Source of the DNA: Paenibacillus oleatilyticus
GTDB taxonomy: Bacteria > Bacillota > Bacilli > Paenibacillales > NBRC-103111
Assembly: GCF_018998565.1 (NCBI RefSeq)
Contig: NZ_JAHNZO010000005.1
Location: 238,296 to 302,295, forward strand
Length of the DNA: 64,000 bases
Reading direction: 5' to 3'
Shown: positions 42,008-51,073 of the stretch, one piece after another
How the letters are laid out: every line of letters starts with the position of its first letter
Position numbering within the stretch: position 1 is the first letter of the stretch
Notes under the pieces: generated by a model
What the model was told of the DNA's origin: nothing
What the model saw: the letters and a program-made list of their open reading frames with translations, nothing else
Database searches by the model: none
Program-made: the position numbers and the translations under genes

Positions 42008-42766
42008 TCAGGAGCCCGCGGCGATTTTCGCAGCCGTATAGTCGCGAATCGTTTCGGGGATGTACCGCAAGGAAGACAGTGTGAAATAAGCACCCGCAGG
42101 CTCAACGTCCACTTCGACCTGATTGTAGGACCACTCCAGCTCCGCAGGCATGAAAATGGCGTGAATGCCCGCTTTGAGCGCCGGGATAATATCGGTGCGA
42201 AGCGAGTTGCCGATCATCCAGGTGTTGTTCCGGTCGAAGCCGTTCGCGCGGATGAGTCCGTCGAGGTATTCGGCGTTTTTATGGCGCGTGACATAGATCC
42301 GCTTGCCGAAGAACCGTTCCAGCCCTGCTTCTTTCACCTTGCGCATCTGCACCGTCGGGTCCCCTCCGGTGTACAAATGAAGCATGTGACCGTCCTCTTG
42401 CAGCATGCGGAGCGTCTCTTCCATATAAGGATACGGCTCGATGCTGTGACCGTAGACGGAGGCGCCGAGCTCGATCAGCCGTTTGACTTCCGCCTCATTT
42501 TTGGACCGGCCGGTCAAATCGGTGTAATATTCGTACGTATCGACGAACGATTGGGGGAAGTGGTCCGGTGCAAAGCCGCTGACCAGCACCCGCTCCAAAT
42601 CGATTTCCGATTGTTTTTTCTTGATTTCCCCGATGGACAGGTGGTAGCCGTGAAACCACGCTTCCATTTGGTCCGCGAATTGGTCGATCACCATATCGAA
42701 AAATTTGTTGCAATACAGAAGCGTATCGTCCATATCAAACAGTATCGTCTGCTGCACTTTGGTCAT
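42008..42766 (-). CDS. HAD-family hydrolase (YjjG-like)
   Basis: A 252-residue phosphatase-like enzyme. HAD motif I FDMDDTLLYC has the nucleophile and acid aspartates, motif II is LHLYTGGDP, motif III the Lys in VTRHKNAEYL, and motif IV NNTWMIGNSLRTDIIPAL. The helical cap between motifs I and II resembles YjjG/YfnB-type nucleotidases, but the substrate is not deducible. It lies just downstream of a repeat element and upstream of the cyclase (107-bp gap). Confidence 0.85.
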   Translation of the reverse strand: MTKVQQTILFDMDDTLLYCNKFFDMVIDQFADQMEAWFHGYHLSIGEIKKKQSEIDLERVLVSGFAPDHFPQSFVDTYEYYTDLTGRSKNEAEVKRLIELGASVYGHSIEPYPYMEETLRMLQEDGHMLHLYTGGDPTVQMRKVKEAGLERFFGKRIYVTRHKNAEYLDGLIRANGFDRNNTWMIGNSLRTDIIPALKAGIHAIFMPAELEWSYNQVEVDVEPAGAYFTLSSLRYIPETIRDYTAAKIAAGS

Positions 42767-42790
42767 ATCGATTTCTCCTACTCTTTCTAG

Positions 42791-42999
42791 GCTTTTTGTT
42801 GCAAAAAAGATGCCCTCGAGCCGGCTGCGTCCGGCCTGCGAGCAAAAAAGGGCTCGCCTTCACTCAGACACGTTTTTCACGAATCCTTTGATTGTATTGA
42901 AGTGGATGGGATTCGTGAAAAAAACTCGCGGCGATCCCTTTTTTGCTCTTCGGCCAAAATAGCCTGAACGAAGGTAATCAACCTCAACAACAAAAAGCT
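42791..42999. repeat. MITE-like element with nested inverted repeats
   Basis: A 209-bp near-symmetric non-coding element. Outer arms GCTTTTTGTTG (42791-42801) and CAACAAAAAGC (42989-42999) match perfectly. Middle arms GAGCAAAAAAGGGCTCGCC (from 42840) and its near-complement (ending 42948) differ at one base, and a core pair TTTTTCACGAATCC / GGATTCGTGAAAAA flanks a 21-base loop. Distances from outer to middle arms are 49 and 51 bp. It may be a mobile-element derivative or a structured RNA; it also fills the gap after the bactofilin gene, where a terminator would be expected. Confidence 0.6.
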
Positions 43000-43009
43000 T
43001 TTCTCTTCA

Positions 43010-43411
43010 TTATAGCACGGCTATGACAAGGGACGCATCCTCCTGCGGCGTTTGGCCCATCTCGCTCTGGCCTTGGAACACGGCCCCGGGCTCGATAATT
43101 AGCGTAGCGGCGCGGACGGTGCCGACCAAGCGGCCCGTCGGGGTGATGCGGACGATACCCTCCGCCTCGACGCGTCCGTCCAGCCTTCCGGCGATGACCA
43201 CGTCGCGGGCGCGCAGATCGGTGGAGCGAACGATCCCCTTCGCTCCGACTGTCACCTCACCTGCGGCTTGAAGCACGCCTTGAAATTCGCCTTCGATGTG
43301 CACGTCGGCTTCCGAGCGGAACGCTCCTTCGAGGACGCTTCCCTCGCCGATCAGCGAGACGGAGCGTCCGGAACGCGAAGACCGGCTTCGCCAACCGTTG
43401 ATTCGAAACAT
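43010..43411 (-). CDS. Bactofilin (polymer-forming cytoskeletal protein)
   Basis: A 133-residue protein almost wholly composed of a bactofilin beta-helix (SVSLIGEGSVLEGAFRSEAD, VHIEGEFQGVLQAAGEVTVG, ARDVVIAGRLDGRVEAEG), with a short basic N-terminal tail. Bactofilins polymerise without nucleotides at the membrane and scaffold cell-wall enzymes. Its ATG overlaps the stop of the upstream LytM peptidase as TGATG, and GGAGAGG lies eight bases upstream. The pairing with a LytM peptidase is a known arrangement for cell-shape control. Confidence 0.92.
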   Translation of the reverse strand: MFRINGWRSRSSRSGRSVSLIGEGSVLEGAFRSEADVHIEGEFQGVLQAAGEVTVGAKGIVRSTDLRARDVVIAGRLDGRVEAEGIVRITPTGRLVGTVRAATLIIEPGAVFQGQSEMGQTPQEDASLVIAVL

Positions 43412-44421
43412 CACTTGTTCCTCTCCTTTTTTCGGTTATCGCTTGGCATATAGGGGGCAGGATCGGTGCTTTTGCCGCTAAGCAGCACCTCGTAGTGAAG
43501 GTGGGGGCCGGTGCTTCGGCCGGTTGTACCCAATTGACCGATCGCCTGTCCTTTATCGACCTTATCGCCCTGGCTCACCTGTGTGCTGTTCAGATGCATG
43601 TACCACGTTCGCAGCCCTTTATCGTGCTCGATAATGACGTTGTGCCCATGCAGCTTGTCATAGGCGACCGAGTGGACGATTCCGCTTGCAACCGCATAGA
43701 CCGGATCGCCCAGCTTACCCGCAATGTCAATGCCGCGATGGAAGCTGAGCTTTTTCGTAAACGGGTCTTTGCGGTAGCCGTAAGGGGAGGTAACGACTTT
43801 GGATAACGTAGGCCATATATCGGGCGTGCGCTGCCGCCGCTCCTGCTTCTCCTGAAGACGGAGCTTCGTTTGGCCGAGCCGGGAGGTAAGCTCCTTCATC
43901 TCGGCGTGCAGTGCCGTGTAACGGGCTCCCGTCGCTGCGGCGAGCTCGTGCGTCTGCCCCTCGGTTACGGGGAACGCTTCGCCCCCCATCCCCCCTGCGC
44001 CGGCAGAAACGGCAGTGGATGCCGATTGTCCGTCGGCTTTCCGGCGCTCGACGCTGCCGGGAGCCAGCTTGTGCAAATCCTGCTCGAGCCGCTTCATCCG
44101 CTCCATTTGGCTCCGCACTTCCGAGGCTTGCTTCGAAAGCGCATAAATATCGTTTTGCAGCCGTTCGATGGCTGCGTTTTTCCGGTGTATATCTTGCTCC
44201 AGCTGCGCTGTCCGCCCTTTCATCTCCACCGATTTCAGCGAAACGGAAACGGTGGAATGCAGGCTGCGAATCGCGAGAATGCAGGTCGTCCCCAACAGCA
44301 GCAGCATAAAAGAGGCTGCGCAGCATAGGGCGGCGCGGGACAGCTTGAGGCGAACCACGCTTCCGTTTGCCCCGGGAATGATGACGAACGTCAGCTTGCT
44401 TTGAAACCATGTGAACTTCAT
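43411..44421 (-). CDS. M23 (LytM) family peptidoglycan endopeptidase, membrane-anchored
   Basis: A 336-residue protein with one membrane segment (about 30-52), a coiled coil (about 60-115), a Gly/Ala/Ser linker, a second helix (about 155-190) and a LytM domain (about 205-325). The zinc-binding motifs are complete: SFHRGIDIAGK (His and Asp) and GPHLHYEV (HxH), plus the catalytic His in WYMHLNS. The domain cuts peptide cross-links in the wall. AAAGGAG precedes the ATG. It is translationally coupled to the bactofilin, so the two probably work together on wall shape or spore cortex. Confidence 0.92.
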   Translation of the reverse strand: MKFTWFQSKLTFVIIPGANGSVVRLKLSRAALCCAASFMLLLLGTTCILAIRSLHSTVSVSLKSVEMKGRTAQLEQDIHRKNAAIERLQNDIYALSKQASEVRSQMERMKRLEQDLHKLAPGSVERRKADGQSASTAVSAGAGGMGGEAFPVTEGQTHELAAATGARYTALHAEMKELTSRLGQTKLRLQEKQERRQRTPDIWPTLSKVVTSPYGYRKDPFTKKLSFHRGIDIAGKLGDPVYAVASGIVHSVAYDKLHGHNVIIEHDKGLRTWYMHLNSTQVSQGDKVDKGQAIGQLGTTGRSTGPHLHYEVLLSGKSTDPAPYMPSDNRKKERNK

Positions 44422-44547
44422 GACGGCTCCTTTCGGTGGATCTTCCTCGGTCCGAGGCGGTTATTCGGCGAGGCCGGTCAAGAAATGCCCTCCTTTCACA
44501 TACATATATCTAATAGTAAAAGTATTGTGTATGATGGAGGGATTCGC

Positions 44548-44931
44548 TTGTCATTTTTACAAACAACCCGCATGGACCTGCTCGAACGTCTGACGCTCCA
44601 TTTGAAGCGGGATATCGCTCTGCAGGCCGAAGGCTTCGATAGCGGAGCCGGCGTGCTGAATGAGGTCGGCAAACGGTTTATCCGGATGGGTCAGCATTAC
44701 TTCGTGCCCGCCTCGATGCAAGAAATCATCCTCTTCGATATCCGGAAGAAGGGAACCGGCCCCCGCGTAAACGTCCGGACAGCGTCTGCCGACGGCCCGT
44801 TCGAGGCGGTCCTGGTCCGCACCGGGGCCGATTTTGTCGAGCTTCGCGTAAACCGTGCCGGAGAAGAGGAGGAACTGGTCATCTTGATCCCCCTGAGCAG
44901 GATCGTCGGGATCGAGCGGGCCAAGTCATGA
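44548..44931 (+). CDS. Hypothetical protein overlapping the gerAB end
   Basis: A 127-residue soluble protein starting with TTG at 44548, supported by GGAGGG six bases upstream. It has a helical N-terminus (TRMDLLERLTLHLKRDIAL) and a beta-rich rest (HYFVPASMQEIILFDIRKKG, FEAVLVRTGADFVELRVN, LVILIPLSRIVGIE), resembling small SH3-like folds. No family is recognised. It is divergent from the peptidase gene and its last 6 bp overlap the stop of the convergent gerAB-like gene. Confidence 0.7.
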   Translation: MSFLQTTRMDLLERLTLHLKRDIALQAEGFDSGAGVLNEVGKRFIRMGQHYFVPASMQEIILFDIRKKGTGPRVNVRTASADGPFEAVLVRTGADFVELRVNRAGEEEELVILIPLSRIVGIERAKS

Positions 44932-46356
44932 CGGCTGCGCCGAGTTCGGGCTGCTCCTCGCTGCGAGGTCCTTGGCTTTCCGCATTTCCATATGCGTGAC
45001 GAACAGCAATAACGCCAGGACGAGGGCATAGCCGAAGCCGGCCAGCTTGCCGATGAGCGCATAGTCCCGGCTGAAGATAAGGCCCGCGCCGACAAAAACA
45101 AATCCGAGGACGAGCAGCACATTGCCGGCCCGCAGCCACGTACGGCCTGATATGGCGCCCAGACGCGCGCCGAACTGTTTCCCCGGGTGGCGATTTCTCC
45201 CTTTGGACATCCCGTCCCGGCCGTGTCCCTGCTTGTTCCCCGGAGAGCCGTCCGCATGAGACTCAGGATTCCGTTTCGGGAATCTTCTCATGCGCAGCAG
45301 CAACGCCGCCAGCATCGCCGGCTGATAGCCGAGCACAAGCACGGGCGAGCTGTAATTGCCGAAGCTGAATACCTCCGGCGTGCTCGTGAAAGCGAGAAGC
45401 GTGGTCAGCAGCAAAAACAGGCTGACCGGGGAATTGATAAGCGTGTAGTCCCTTTGCCGGATCAGGCTGGTGATCCCGATCAGGAAGGCGAGATAGATGA
45501 AGATGATCTTGTCGACGATAATCGGGAACCAGACGCTCAGAATAAACAAATCCATCCGGTCCAAAAAGTCTGTAATTTGAATGTGCTGCACCAAGCTGTA
45601 ATCCGGGTAAATCAGGTTGCCGGGAATGTTTGGCCCGAGGACGGCTACCTCCATAAGGAGGAGAAGCGACAGCAGCGCCGTAGCCAGCAGTGAACCGTGC
45701 CGAAGGGCGGAGTGAATCTGTCTGGAATTCCAGATCATATGCAAAAACGCCCCCACAATGATGATATCCCCGTACCAGCCGATACTGAGAAGGCCTGCGT
45801 ATCCGAGCTGCTTAGGCGGAGTCGTCAGGATCGGCTGCAGTAAACGGAAGCTCATTTCGTTGGACAACAGGAACGGCAGCATTAACATGAGCGCGAAGAA
45901 AACGGGAAAAAACAAGTCGTTGACCCGGGAAATCACTTCTGCGCTGGTTCGGCCGTAAAACATAAGCATGACGACGAGGAGCAGAACGAGCATTTCCTCG
46001 GGGGTGTTCGGGAGAAGAAGCGTGCCGATGAATTTGCCCAACATCCGCAGATCGCGCACCAGGATGAACCATAGATGGATCAACAGCACCATGTTCGCGA
46101 GCATGCCGAACCAGCGGCCGAACAAAATGAAGTTGATCTCGAAAAGATGCTTTCCCGGAAGCCGCATACTGAGCTGTGTAAACACGTATGCGATGAAAAG
46201 GATATAAACGGTGGGCAGCAAATAGACGAACCAGGTATCCATATGCATGATCCGGATCAGATCATGCTGGATGCTAAGCAGCCCGCCGCCGATCAGCAGC
46301 GATCCGACCTGCCAGGCGAGCTGTCTTTGGTTAATGACTTGCGTGTTGACAGGCAT
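44926..46356 (-). CDS. gerAB: Spore germination receptor subunit B (GerAB/YndE-type permease)
   Basis: A 476-residue integral membrane protein of the APC-like GerAB family with the usual helices in residues 10-370, then an atypical basic hydrophilic stretch (about 370-415, RMRRFPKRNPE and KGRNRHPGKQFG) and two more hydrophobic segments. The usual GerAB length is about 365, so the C-terminal extension of ~110 residues is unusual. It binds or senses germinants in the spore inner membrane with GerAA and GerAC. It is the last gene of the operon, 30 bp downstream of the small D-type gene. The ATG at 46356 follows GCGGGTG; a longer start at 46383 is open. Confidence 0.9.
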   Translation of the reverse strand: MPVNTQVINQRQLAWQVGSLLIGGGLLSIQHDLIRIMHMDTWFVYLLPTVYILFIAYVFTQLSMRLPGKHLFEINFILFGRWFGMLANMVLLIHLWFILVRDLRMLGKFIGTLLLPNTPEEMLVLLLVVMLMFYGRTSAEVISRVNDLFFPVFFALMLMLPFLLSNEMSFRLLQPILTTPPKQLGYAGLLSIGWYGDIIIVGAFLHMIWNSRQIHSALRHGSLLATALLSLLLLMEVAVLGPNIPGNLIYPDYSLVQHIQITDFLDRMDLFILSVWFPIIVDKIIFIYLAFLIGITSLIRQRDYTLINSPVSLFLLLTTLLAFTSTPEVFSFGNYSSPVLVLGYQPAMLAALLLRMRRFPKRNPESHADGSPGNKQGHGRDGMSKGRNRHPGKQFGARLGAISGRTWLRAGNVLLVLGFVFVGAGLIFSRDYALIGKLAGFGYALVLALLLFVTHMEMRKAKDLAARSSPNSAQPS

Positions 46357-46386
46357 GTGTTCACCCGCTTTCCTCCATCGCATCGT

Positions 46387-46620
46387 TTATTGAGGATGGA
46401 TAATTGAGAAGACCCACGGCGATACCCGTTCGATGAAAAAACGTGTCGGCATCGGGGGCTGATAGCCCGATGCCACGCAGAGAAAGAGACCCAGTGTCAC
46501 AAGCGTAATGAATGTGTACAGCCGTGCCGTTGCCTTCGGCTGCCTCGCCCAATGCTTCAAGTTCAAAAATAAATGAAATGCCATCAGCACCATAAACCAT
46601 ACGAGAAACTGGGAGTTCAT
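46387..46620 (-). CDS. Small two-helix membrane protein, candidate germinant-receptor D subunit
   Basis: A 77-residue protein with two hydrophobic helices (NSQFLVWFMVLMAFHLFLNL and RLYTFITLVTLGLFLCVASG) and a short polar end. Its ATG overlaps the GerAC stop as ATGA, so it is a true operon member. Small two-helix 'D' proteins are known in or near gerA-type operons in Bacillus species and modulate receptor output. The assignment rests on size, topology and place, since such proteins share little sequence. Confidence 0.75.
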   Translation of the reverse strand: MNSQFLVWFMVLMAFHLFLNLKHWARQPKATARLYTFITLVTLGLFLCVASGYQPPMPTRFFIERVSPWVFSIIHPQ

Positions 46621-47798
46621 CGGGGACGCTCCGCTTTCGTTACGTTTTCGTAGATCAGGCCTGTTTCCGTAAGCACGCTTTTCACCTGTATGCGAAATTC
46701 GGCATCCTTCATCCCGGCCGGCCAGCGCGATGCGTACTTCTTCTCCCAGAGCCCCGGATGCTCCCGCCACAAGTACGATCCGAATTGTGCGGAATCGGTG
46801 CGGTTGCCGATCATTTTGCGGATCGCTTTCCGCATCGCTTGTTCAATGTAACGGTTCATCGCTTCCTCCACTTTCTGGACCTTGCCGGTTTGGCTGAGGT
46901 CGTACATGCCCAAGACTTCGGTTGCTTTGGCCTTGGCTTCCGTGCGGATGTCAAACCGGAGCTTCCCTCGTGACGTATGGGCCCGAATCTGGCATTTCGA
47001 ATCGAAGATGCTCAGCGTAATCGTATACCGGTCTTCAATTTTTACGGTAGCGATTGCTTGTACAGGCATGTCTTTCAGCCAGGCAAGCCCGCTTGCCTCC
47101 GCATTCTCAAATACGCCGGTCATTTTGTCTTCGCGAAATTGCGCATAGCCGAGGAACTCGATCTCCTTCGACTTCTTCGTGTTTTTGGAGTCTTTCTCCG
47201 ATTCCTTCACGCCCATGTAGACCGTTACGGCATCGCTGCCGGGACTGCTGAGCGAGAGGGCGATTTGCTTCATGTTGATCGGGATGACGTTCCGGGCCTT
47301 CACAAGCTCCCGGATCGCTTCCGACGGGAAACGCTCGAACTGCGGCGTTGCTTGCAGCAGCTTGTAAGCTTTTCCTTTGGTGACGACCATATAAATCGTC
47401 ATCCGGCTTTCCGGAGAACGGGGCGTCGTATCGAAGAGGTTCCGGATTCCTCGTTTGGCAAAGTCCTCTCCGATCAACAAGGTTCTGCGGTGTGCGAAAA
47501 ACATGCGGCGGGACATCCGCCGCTGCAGCCGGGCCTGCGCCTCCCGAAACGTGGTGCCGACTTCGGAGTCGATGTAGTAGCTTTTCGTTCCGGCCGTTCC
47601 GCCTCCGCCTCCGGAGGCACCGCCCATATTGCCGGGGAGCGGCAGCAGCACGCTGTACCGGATCTTGCCGTCTTGCTCCACATCCACCGCGGTCGTCAAA
47701 ATAAAGGCAGTGTCGTTGATTTCCACCCGGTCCCAGCACCCGGTCAGGCAGAGCAGGGAGAGCAGAACAAGGGATAGGCGGGTCCGGCGCGATCTCAT
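46617..47798 (-). CDS. gerAC: Spore germination lipoprotein (GerAC-type)
   Basis: A 393-residue lipoprotein of the Ger(x)C family. The lipobox LTGC gives cysteine 21, followed by the family signature CWDRVEINDTAFILTTAVD. Other blocks include a Gly-rich loop (SGGGGGTAGTKSYYI), RRMFFAHRRTLLIGEDFAK and the C-terminal EEAMNRYIEQAMRKAIRKM region. It sits outside the spore inner membrane as part of the receptor. It overlaps GerAA by four bases upstream and the D-type gene by four bases downstream. Confidence 0.94.
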   Translation of the reverse strand: MRSRRTRLSLVLLSLLCLTGCWDRVEINDTAFILTTAVDVEQDGKIRYSVLLPLPGNMGGASGGGGGTAGTKSYYIDSEVGTTFREAQARLQRRMSRRMFFAHRRTLLIGEDFAKRGIRNLFDTTPRSPESRMTIYMVVTKGKAYKLLQATPQFERFPSEAIRELVKARNVIPINMKQIALSLSSPGSDAVTVYMGVKESEKDSKNTKKSKEIEFLGYAQFREDKMTGVFENAEASGLAWLKDMPVQAIATVKIEDRYTITLSIFDSKCQIRAHTSRGKLRFDIRTEAKAKATEVLGMYDLSQTGKVQKVEEAMNRYIEQAMRKAIRKMIGNRTDSAQFGSYLWREHPGLWEKKYASRWPAGMKDAEFRIQVKSVLTETGLIYENVTKAERPR

Positions 47799-49423
47799 TC
47801 TACAGGCTCCTTTCCTTCCTCTATCGTATGGTCGATGGTTTTGCCCCGCTGGCCGGATTGCTCCGTTATTTCCTTCGGCAGCGTATCGTCTAACCTCTTG
47901 CTATCCTGCAGGGGCATAAAGGAAGGACGTTTTCCCATCGCCCACCAAGGCGAGCGGAAGAGAATATCCTTCAGGTCGCCGGAAGATAGCGGTCCGATCG
48001 GCGATAAGTAAGGAATGCCGAAGGAGCGGAGATTGGCCAGATGCCCCATGATCAGCATGATCATAACCAAGATGCCGTACATCCCGAACAGTGAAGCGGC
48101 GATCAGGATCGGAAAACGCAGCATTCGTATCGCGATCGCTCCGTTAAACCGCGGGATCGTGAACGAGGCAATCCCGGTAAGCGATACGACGATCACCATC
48201 GGCGCCGATACGATGCCTGCCTGCACCGCCGACTGTCCGACAACGAGTGCGCCCAGAATACTGACCGCCGATCCGATCGCTTTAGGCAGCCGGATGCCCG
48301 CTTCCCTCAGCGCCTCGAAGGTCACTTCCATGATCAGCGCTTCGACGACGGCCGGGAACGGGATCGCTTCCCGGGCGGCGGCGACCGACAGCAGCAGAGA
48401 CGTAGGGAGCAGGTCCTGATGGTAGGTTGTAATAGCGACGTATAAGGCCGGCGTCAGCAAGGACAGGATCATGAACGTATACCGAAGCCACCGGATCAGT
48501 GTAGCAATCTGGTACCGCTCGTAGTAATCCTCGCTGGCCTGCATAATTTCGGCGAAGACGAACGGCACGATCAGCGTAAACGGCGTCCCGTCTACAAGTA
48601 TACCGACCCGTCCCTGCAGCAGGGCGGCCGCGACGACATCCGGGCGTTCGGTATATTGAAGCTGCGGGAAGGGCGAATACGTCGAATCTTGTATGAGCTC
48701 TTCGATATAGCCTGTTTCCAGTACGGCGTCGATGTTTATTTTTTCGAGACGTTTGACAACTTCATGAACGATGCTCGGGTCCGCCAGATCGTCTAGGTAA
48801 GTGACGAGGACATTAGTGTTGCTTTCCCGGCCGAGGATCATCGGCTTCATTTTTAAATGCGGCGTTTTCAGCTTGCGGCGGATCATGGACGTGTTGGTCC
48901 GGATATTTTCCACGAAGCCCTCGCGGGGGCCGCGTACGACCGACTCGGTATCGGGTTCGTTGATGGATCTTTTTTCCGCTCCCCTCATGCCGAGCAGCAG
49001 TGCCTTGTTGTTATGCTCGACAATCAGCCCCGTGTCGCCGCCGAGTACGGAAAGCAGCATATCCGCATAATTGTCCGCCTTCTGAATCTGGGAGACGGGC
49101 AGCGTCATATCGGAGATGTTGTCGATCAGCTCCTCTCCGCCTTCCAGAATCATCAGCGACTTCATCGTATCGTTCACCAGCTCCGTCTTGGCCATGCCGT
49201 CGACAAAAAACAAAATCGCCGGCAAGCTTTGCTCGATGCGGAACTCGCGAATGACGAAATCGGAGCAGTCCTTGAACAGTTCCTCCAAATAGCTTTTGTT
49301 GTCTTCGATGCTCATAAAGACAGGGACGGAGCGCAGCTCGTCGATAAAACGGTATTCCGCTTTCCGCAGCGGGTGTTCCGGGGCGTCCTGTCCTTTTTTC
49401 TTGCGGTTTTTCGGGTGGATCAT
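47795..49423 (-). CDS. gerAA: Spore germination receptor subunit A (GerAA-type)
   Basis: A protein of about 542 residues. The hydrophilic N-terminal half (about 1-260, with FRIEQSLPAILFFVDGMAKT and VIREF...) is followed by the GerA membrane domain with five to six helices (LLQGRVGILVDGTPFTLIVP, ALIMEVTFEALREAGIRLP, AVSILGALVVGQSAVQAGI). These blocks are diagnostic for the family. AAGGAG lies four bases before the ATG at 49423; a longer start at 49492 lacks a ribosome site. It is the first of four coupled genes, A-C-D-B, which together form one nutrient receptor. Confidence 0.94.
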   Translation of the reverse strand: MIHPKNRKKKGQDAPEHPLRKAEYRFIDELRSVPVFMSIEDNKSYLEELFKDCSDFVIREFRIEQSLPAILFFVDGMAKTELVNDTMKSLMILEGGEELIDNISDMTLPVSQIQKADNYADMLLSVLGGDTGLIVEHNNKALLLGMRGAEKRSINEPDTESVVRGPREGFVENIRTNTSMIRRKLKTPHLKMKPMILGRESNTNVLVTYLDDLADPSIVHEVVKRLEKINIDAVLETGYIEELIQDSTYSPFPQLQYTERPDVVAAALLQGRVGILVDGTPFTLIVPFVFAEIMQASEDYYERYQIATLIRWLRYTFMILSLLTPALYVAITTYHQDLLPTSLLLSVAAAREAIPFPAVVEALIMEVTFEALREAGIRLPKAIGSAVSILGALVVGQSAVQAGIVSAPMVIVVSLTGIASFTIPRFNGAIAIRMLRFPILIAASLFGMYGILVMIMLIMGHLANLRSFGIPYLSPIGPLSSGDLKDILFRSPWWAMGKRPSFMPLQDSKRLDDTLPKEITEQSGQRGKTIDHTIEEGKEPVE

Positions 49424-49615
49424 GGCACTCCTTCCTGCCCGCGGCATCTTATCCAAGCATTGCCGGAGCATGTCTTGTATATTTTCCACCATTTGCGAAA
49501 TTTTATGACAAATCGTCGGGTTCCTGTGCCATAATGAGGAATAGGCGGGCGGCTAGAGGTAAAAGCTAGGACAGATTGGAAAGCGCCTGTTGTTGTAAAA
49601 AGGAGGAATGACGAC

Positions 49616-51046
49616 GTGCTGTGGCTCGTCATCGCACTGACCTTATTCATCATTCAGATTCTCACGATTCTGGTCGGGGAGTTTCGCCGCCCGGCCAAGG
49701 CGATGGCGTGGCTTTTCATCTTGTTTCTCATTCCGGTCATCGGGTTTGTCATGTATTATTTTTTGGCTAAAGAATACACGCAGCGGAAAAAAGTGAAGCG
49801 CAACGGGCTGCGGCTCGTGAACGATATTCGGCATCTCGGCAAAAAGCAGTATTCGGCGGATTTTCAGCCTGAGGAGGATCGGCTGAAAGGCTGGCGGCAC
49901 GAGCCCAGGCTGTTCTCGCTGCTCAATAACATTCCCGGTGCCCTCATTACGATACATAACGAGGTGCGGGTGCTGACCGACGCCACCGCGGCGTATCCGG
50001 CGATACTGGCTGCCATGGAACAGGCGAAGGGGCATATTCATTTTGAGTTTTACACCATTCGCAACGACGGCATTGGGCGCCAGTTTCATGAACTGCTGAT
50101 CCGCAAAGCGCAGGAAGGCGTAAAGGTGCGCTGCATCTTCGACGGCATCGGCAGCTACCAGCTCGATGGCAAATTTGTTCAAGAGCTGAAGCGGGCCGGG
50201 TGCGAGGTATACTTCTTTTTGCCGGCGGTGATTGCTTTTTTCGACAAGCGGATGAATTACCGGAATCACCGCAAGATCGTCGTCATTGACGGCGTCCGCG
50301 GCTTTCTCGGGGGAATCAACATCGGAGACGAATACCTGGGGGCGAATCCCAAACTGGGGTACTGGCGGGATACGCATTTGGAGCTGGAAGGCGACGCGGT
50401 GTATTCGCTGCAGTATACGTTTTTGACCGACTGGATGTTTGTGAGCGGAAAACGGCTGGCGGATTCGGAATTTTATCCTGAGCACGATTGCACAGGCCGC
50501 AAGCCCGTACAGATTATTTCAAGCGGGCCGGATGCGCATTGGGATGCCGTTCTGGAGATGTTTTTCGCATCGATCACGGCGGCCAAGCGGAGAATTTACA
50601 TTACCACCCCTTACTTCATCCCCGATCCAAGCATTACCATGGGGCTGAAGACGGCGGCGATCAGCGGAGTGGACGTCCGGATCATATTCCCGCAAAAAGC
50701 GGATTCGCGCATCGTGAACTATGCTTCCCGGTCGTATCTGGAAGAGCTGATGCAGGCCGGAGTCCGCTTCTATGCCTACCAAAAAGGCTTTATCCATGCG
50801 AAGGTCATTCTGATCGACGATCTGCTCGCTTCGGTCGGTACCGCGAATATGGACATGCGCAGCTTTTACAACAACTTCGAGCTGAACGCCGTATTGTTCG
50901 ACAAAGAAACGATTCACCGGCTGGAAACCGATTTTATTCTCGATTTGAAGGAAAGCCGCGAGGTCAAGCTGGAGGCGTTCGAGAAACGCTCCCGTTGGCA
51001 GAAGGGGAAGGAAGTCATTGCGCGGCTCCTGTCGCCGCTTTTCTAA
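49616..51046 (+). CDS. cls: Cardiolipin synthase
   Basis: A 476-residue phospholipase-D-superfamily enzyme that joins two phosphatidylglycerol molecules into cardiolipin. Two N-terminal membrane helices (about 1-25 and 32-52) precede two PLD motifs: NYRNHRKIVVIDG with HxKxxxxD near residue 222, and FIHAKVILIDD near 395. The start is GTG with AAGGAGG nine bases upstream. It diverges from the gerA operon, and its end lies 27 bp from the end of the convergent LigD-type gene. Confidence 0.94.
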   Translation: MLWLVIALTLFIIQILTILVGEFRRPAKAMAWLFILFLIPVIGFVMYYFLAKEYTQRKKVKRNGLRLVNDIRHLGKKQYSADFQPEEDRLKGWRHEPRLFSLLNNIPGALITIHNEVRVLTDATAAYPAILAAMEQAKGHIHFEFYTIRNDGIGRQFHELLIRKAQEGVKVRCIFDGIGSYQLDGKFVQELKRAGCEVYFFLPAVIAFFDKRMNYRNHRKIVVIDGVRGFLGGINIGDEYLGANPKLGYWRDTHLELEGDAVYSLQYTFLTDWMFVSGKRLADSEFYPEHDCTGRKPVQIISSGPDAHWDAVLEMFFASITAAKRRIYITTPYFIPDPSITMGLKTAAISGVDVRIIFPQKADSRIVNYASRSYLEELMQAGVRFYAYQKGFIHAKVILIDDLLASVGTANMDMRSFYNNFELNAVLFDKETIHRLETDFILDLKESREVKLEAFEKRSRWQKGKEVIARLLSPLF

Positions 51047-51073
51047 CAAGCGGCGTGGCGCCGATTTCCTGGG

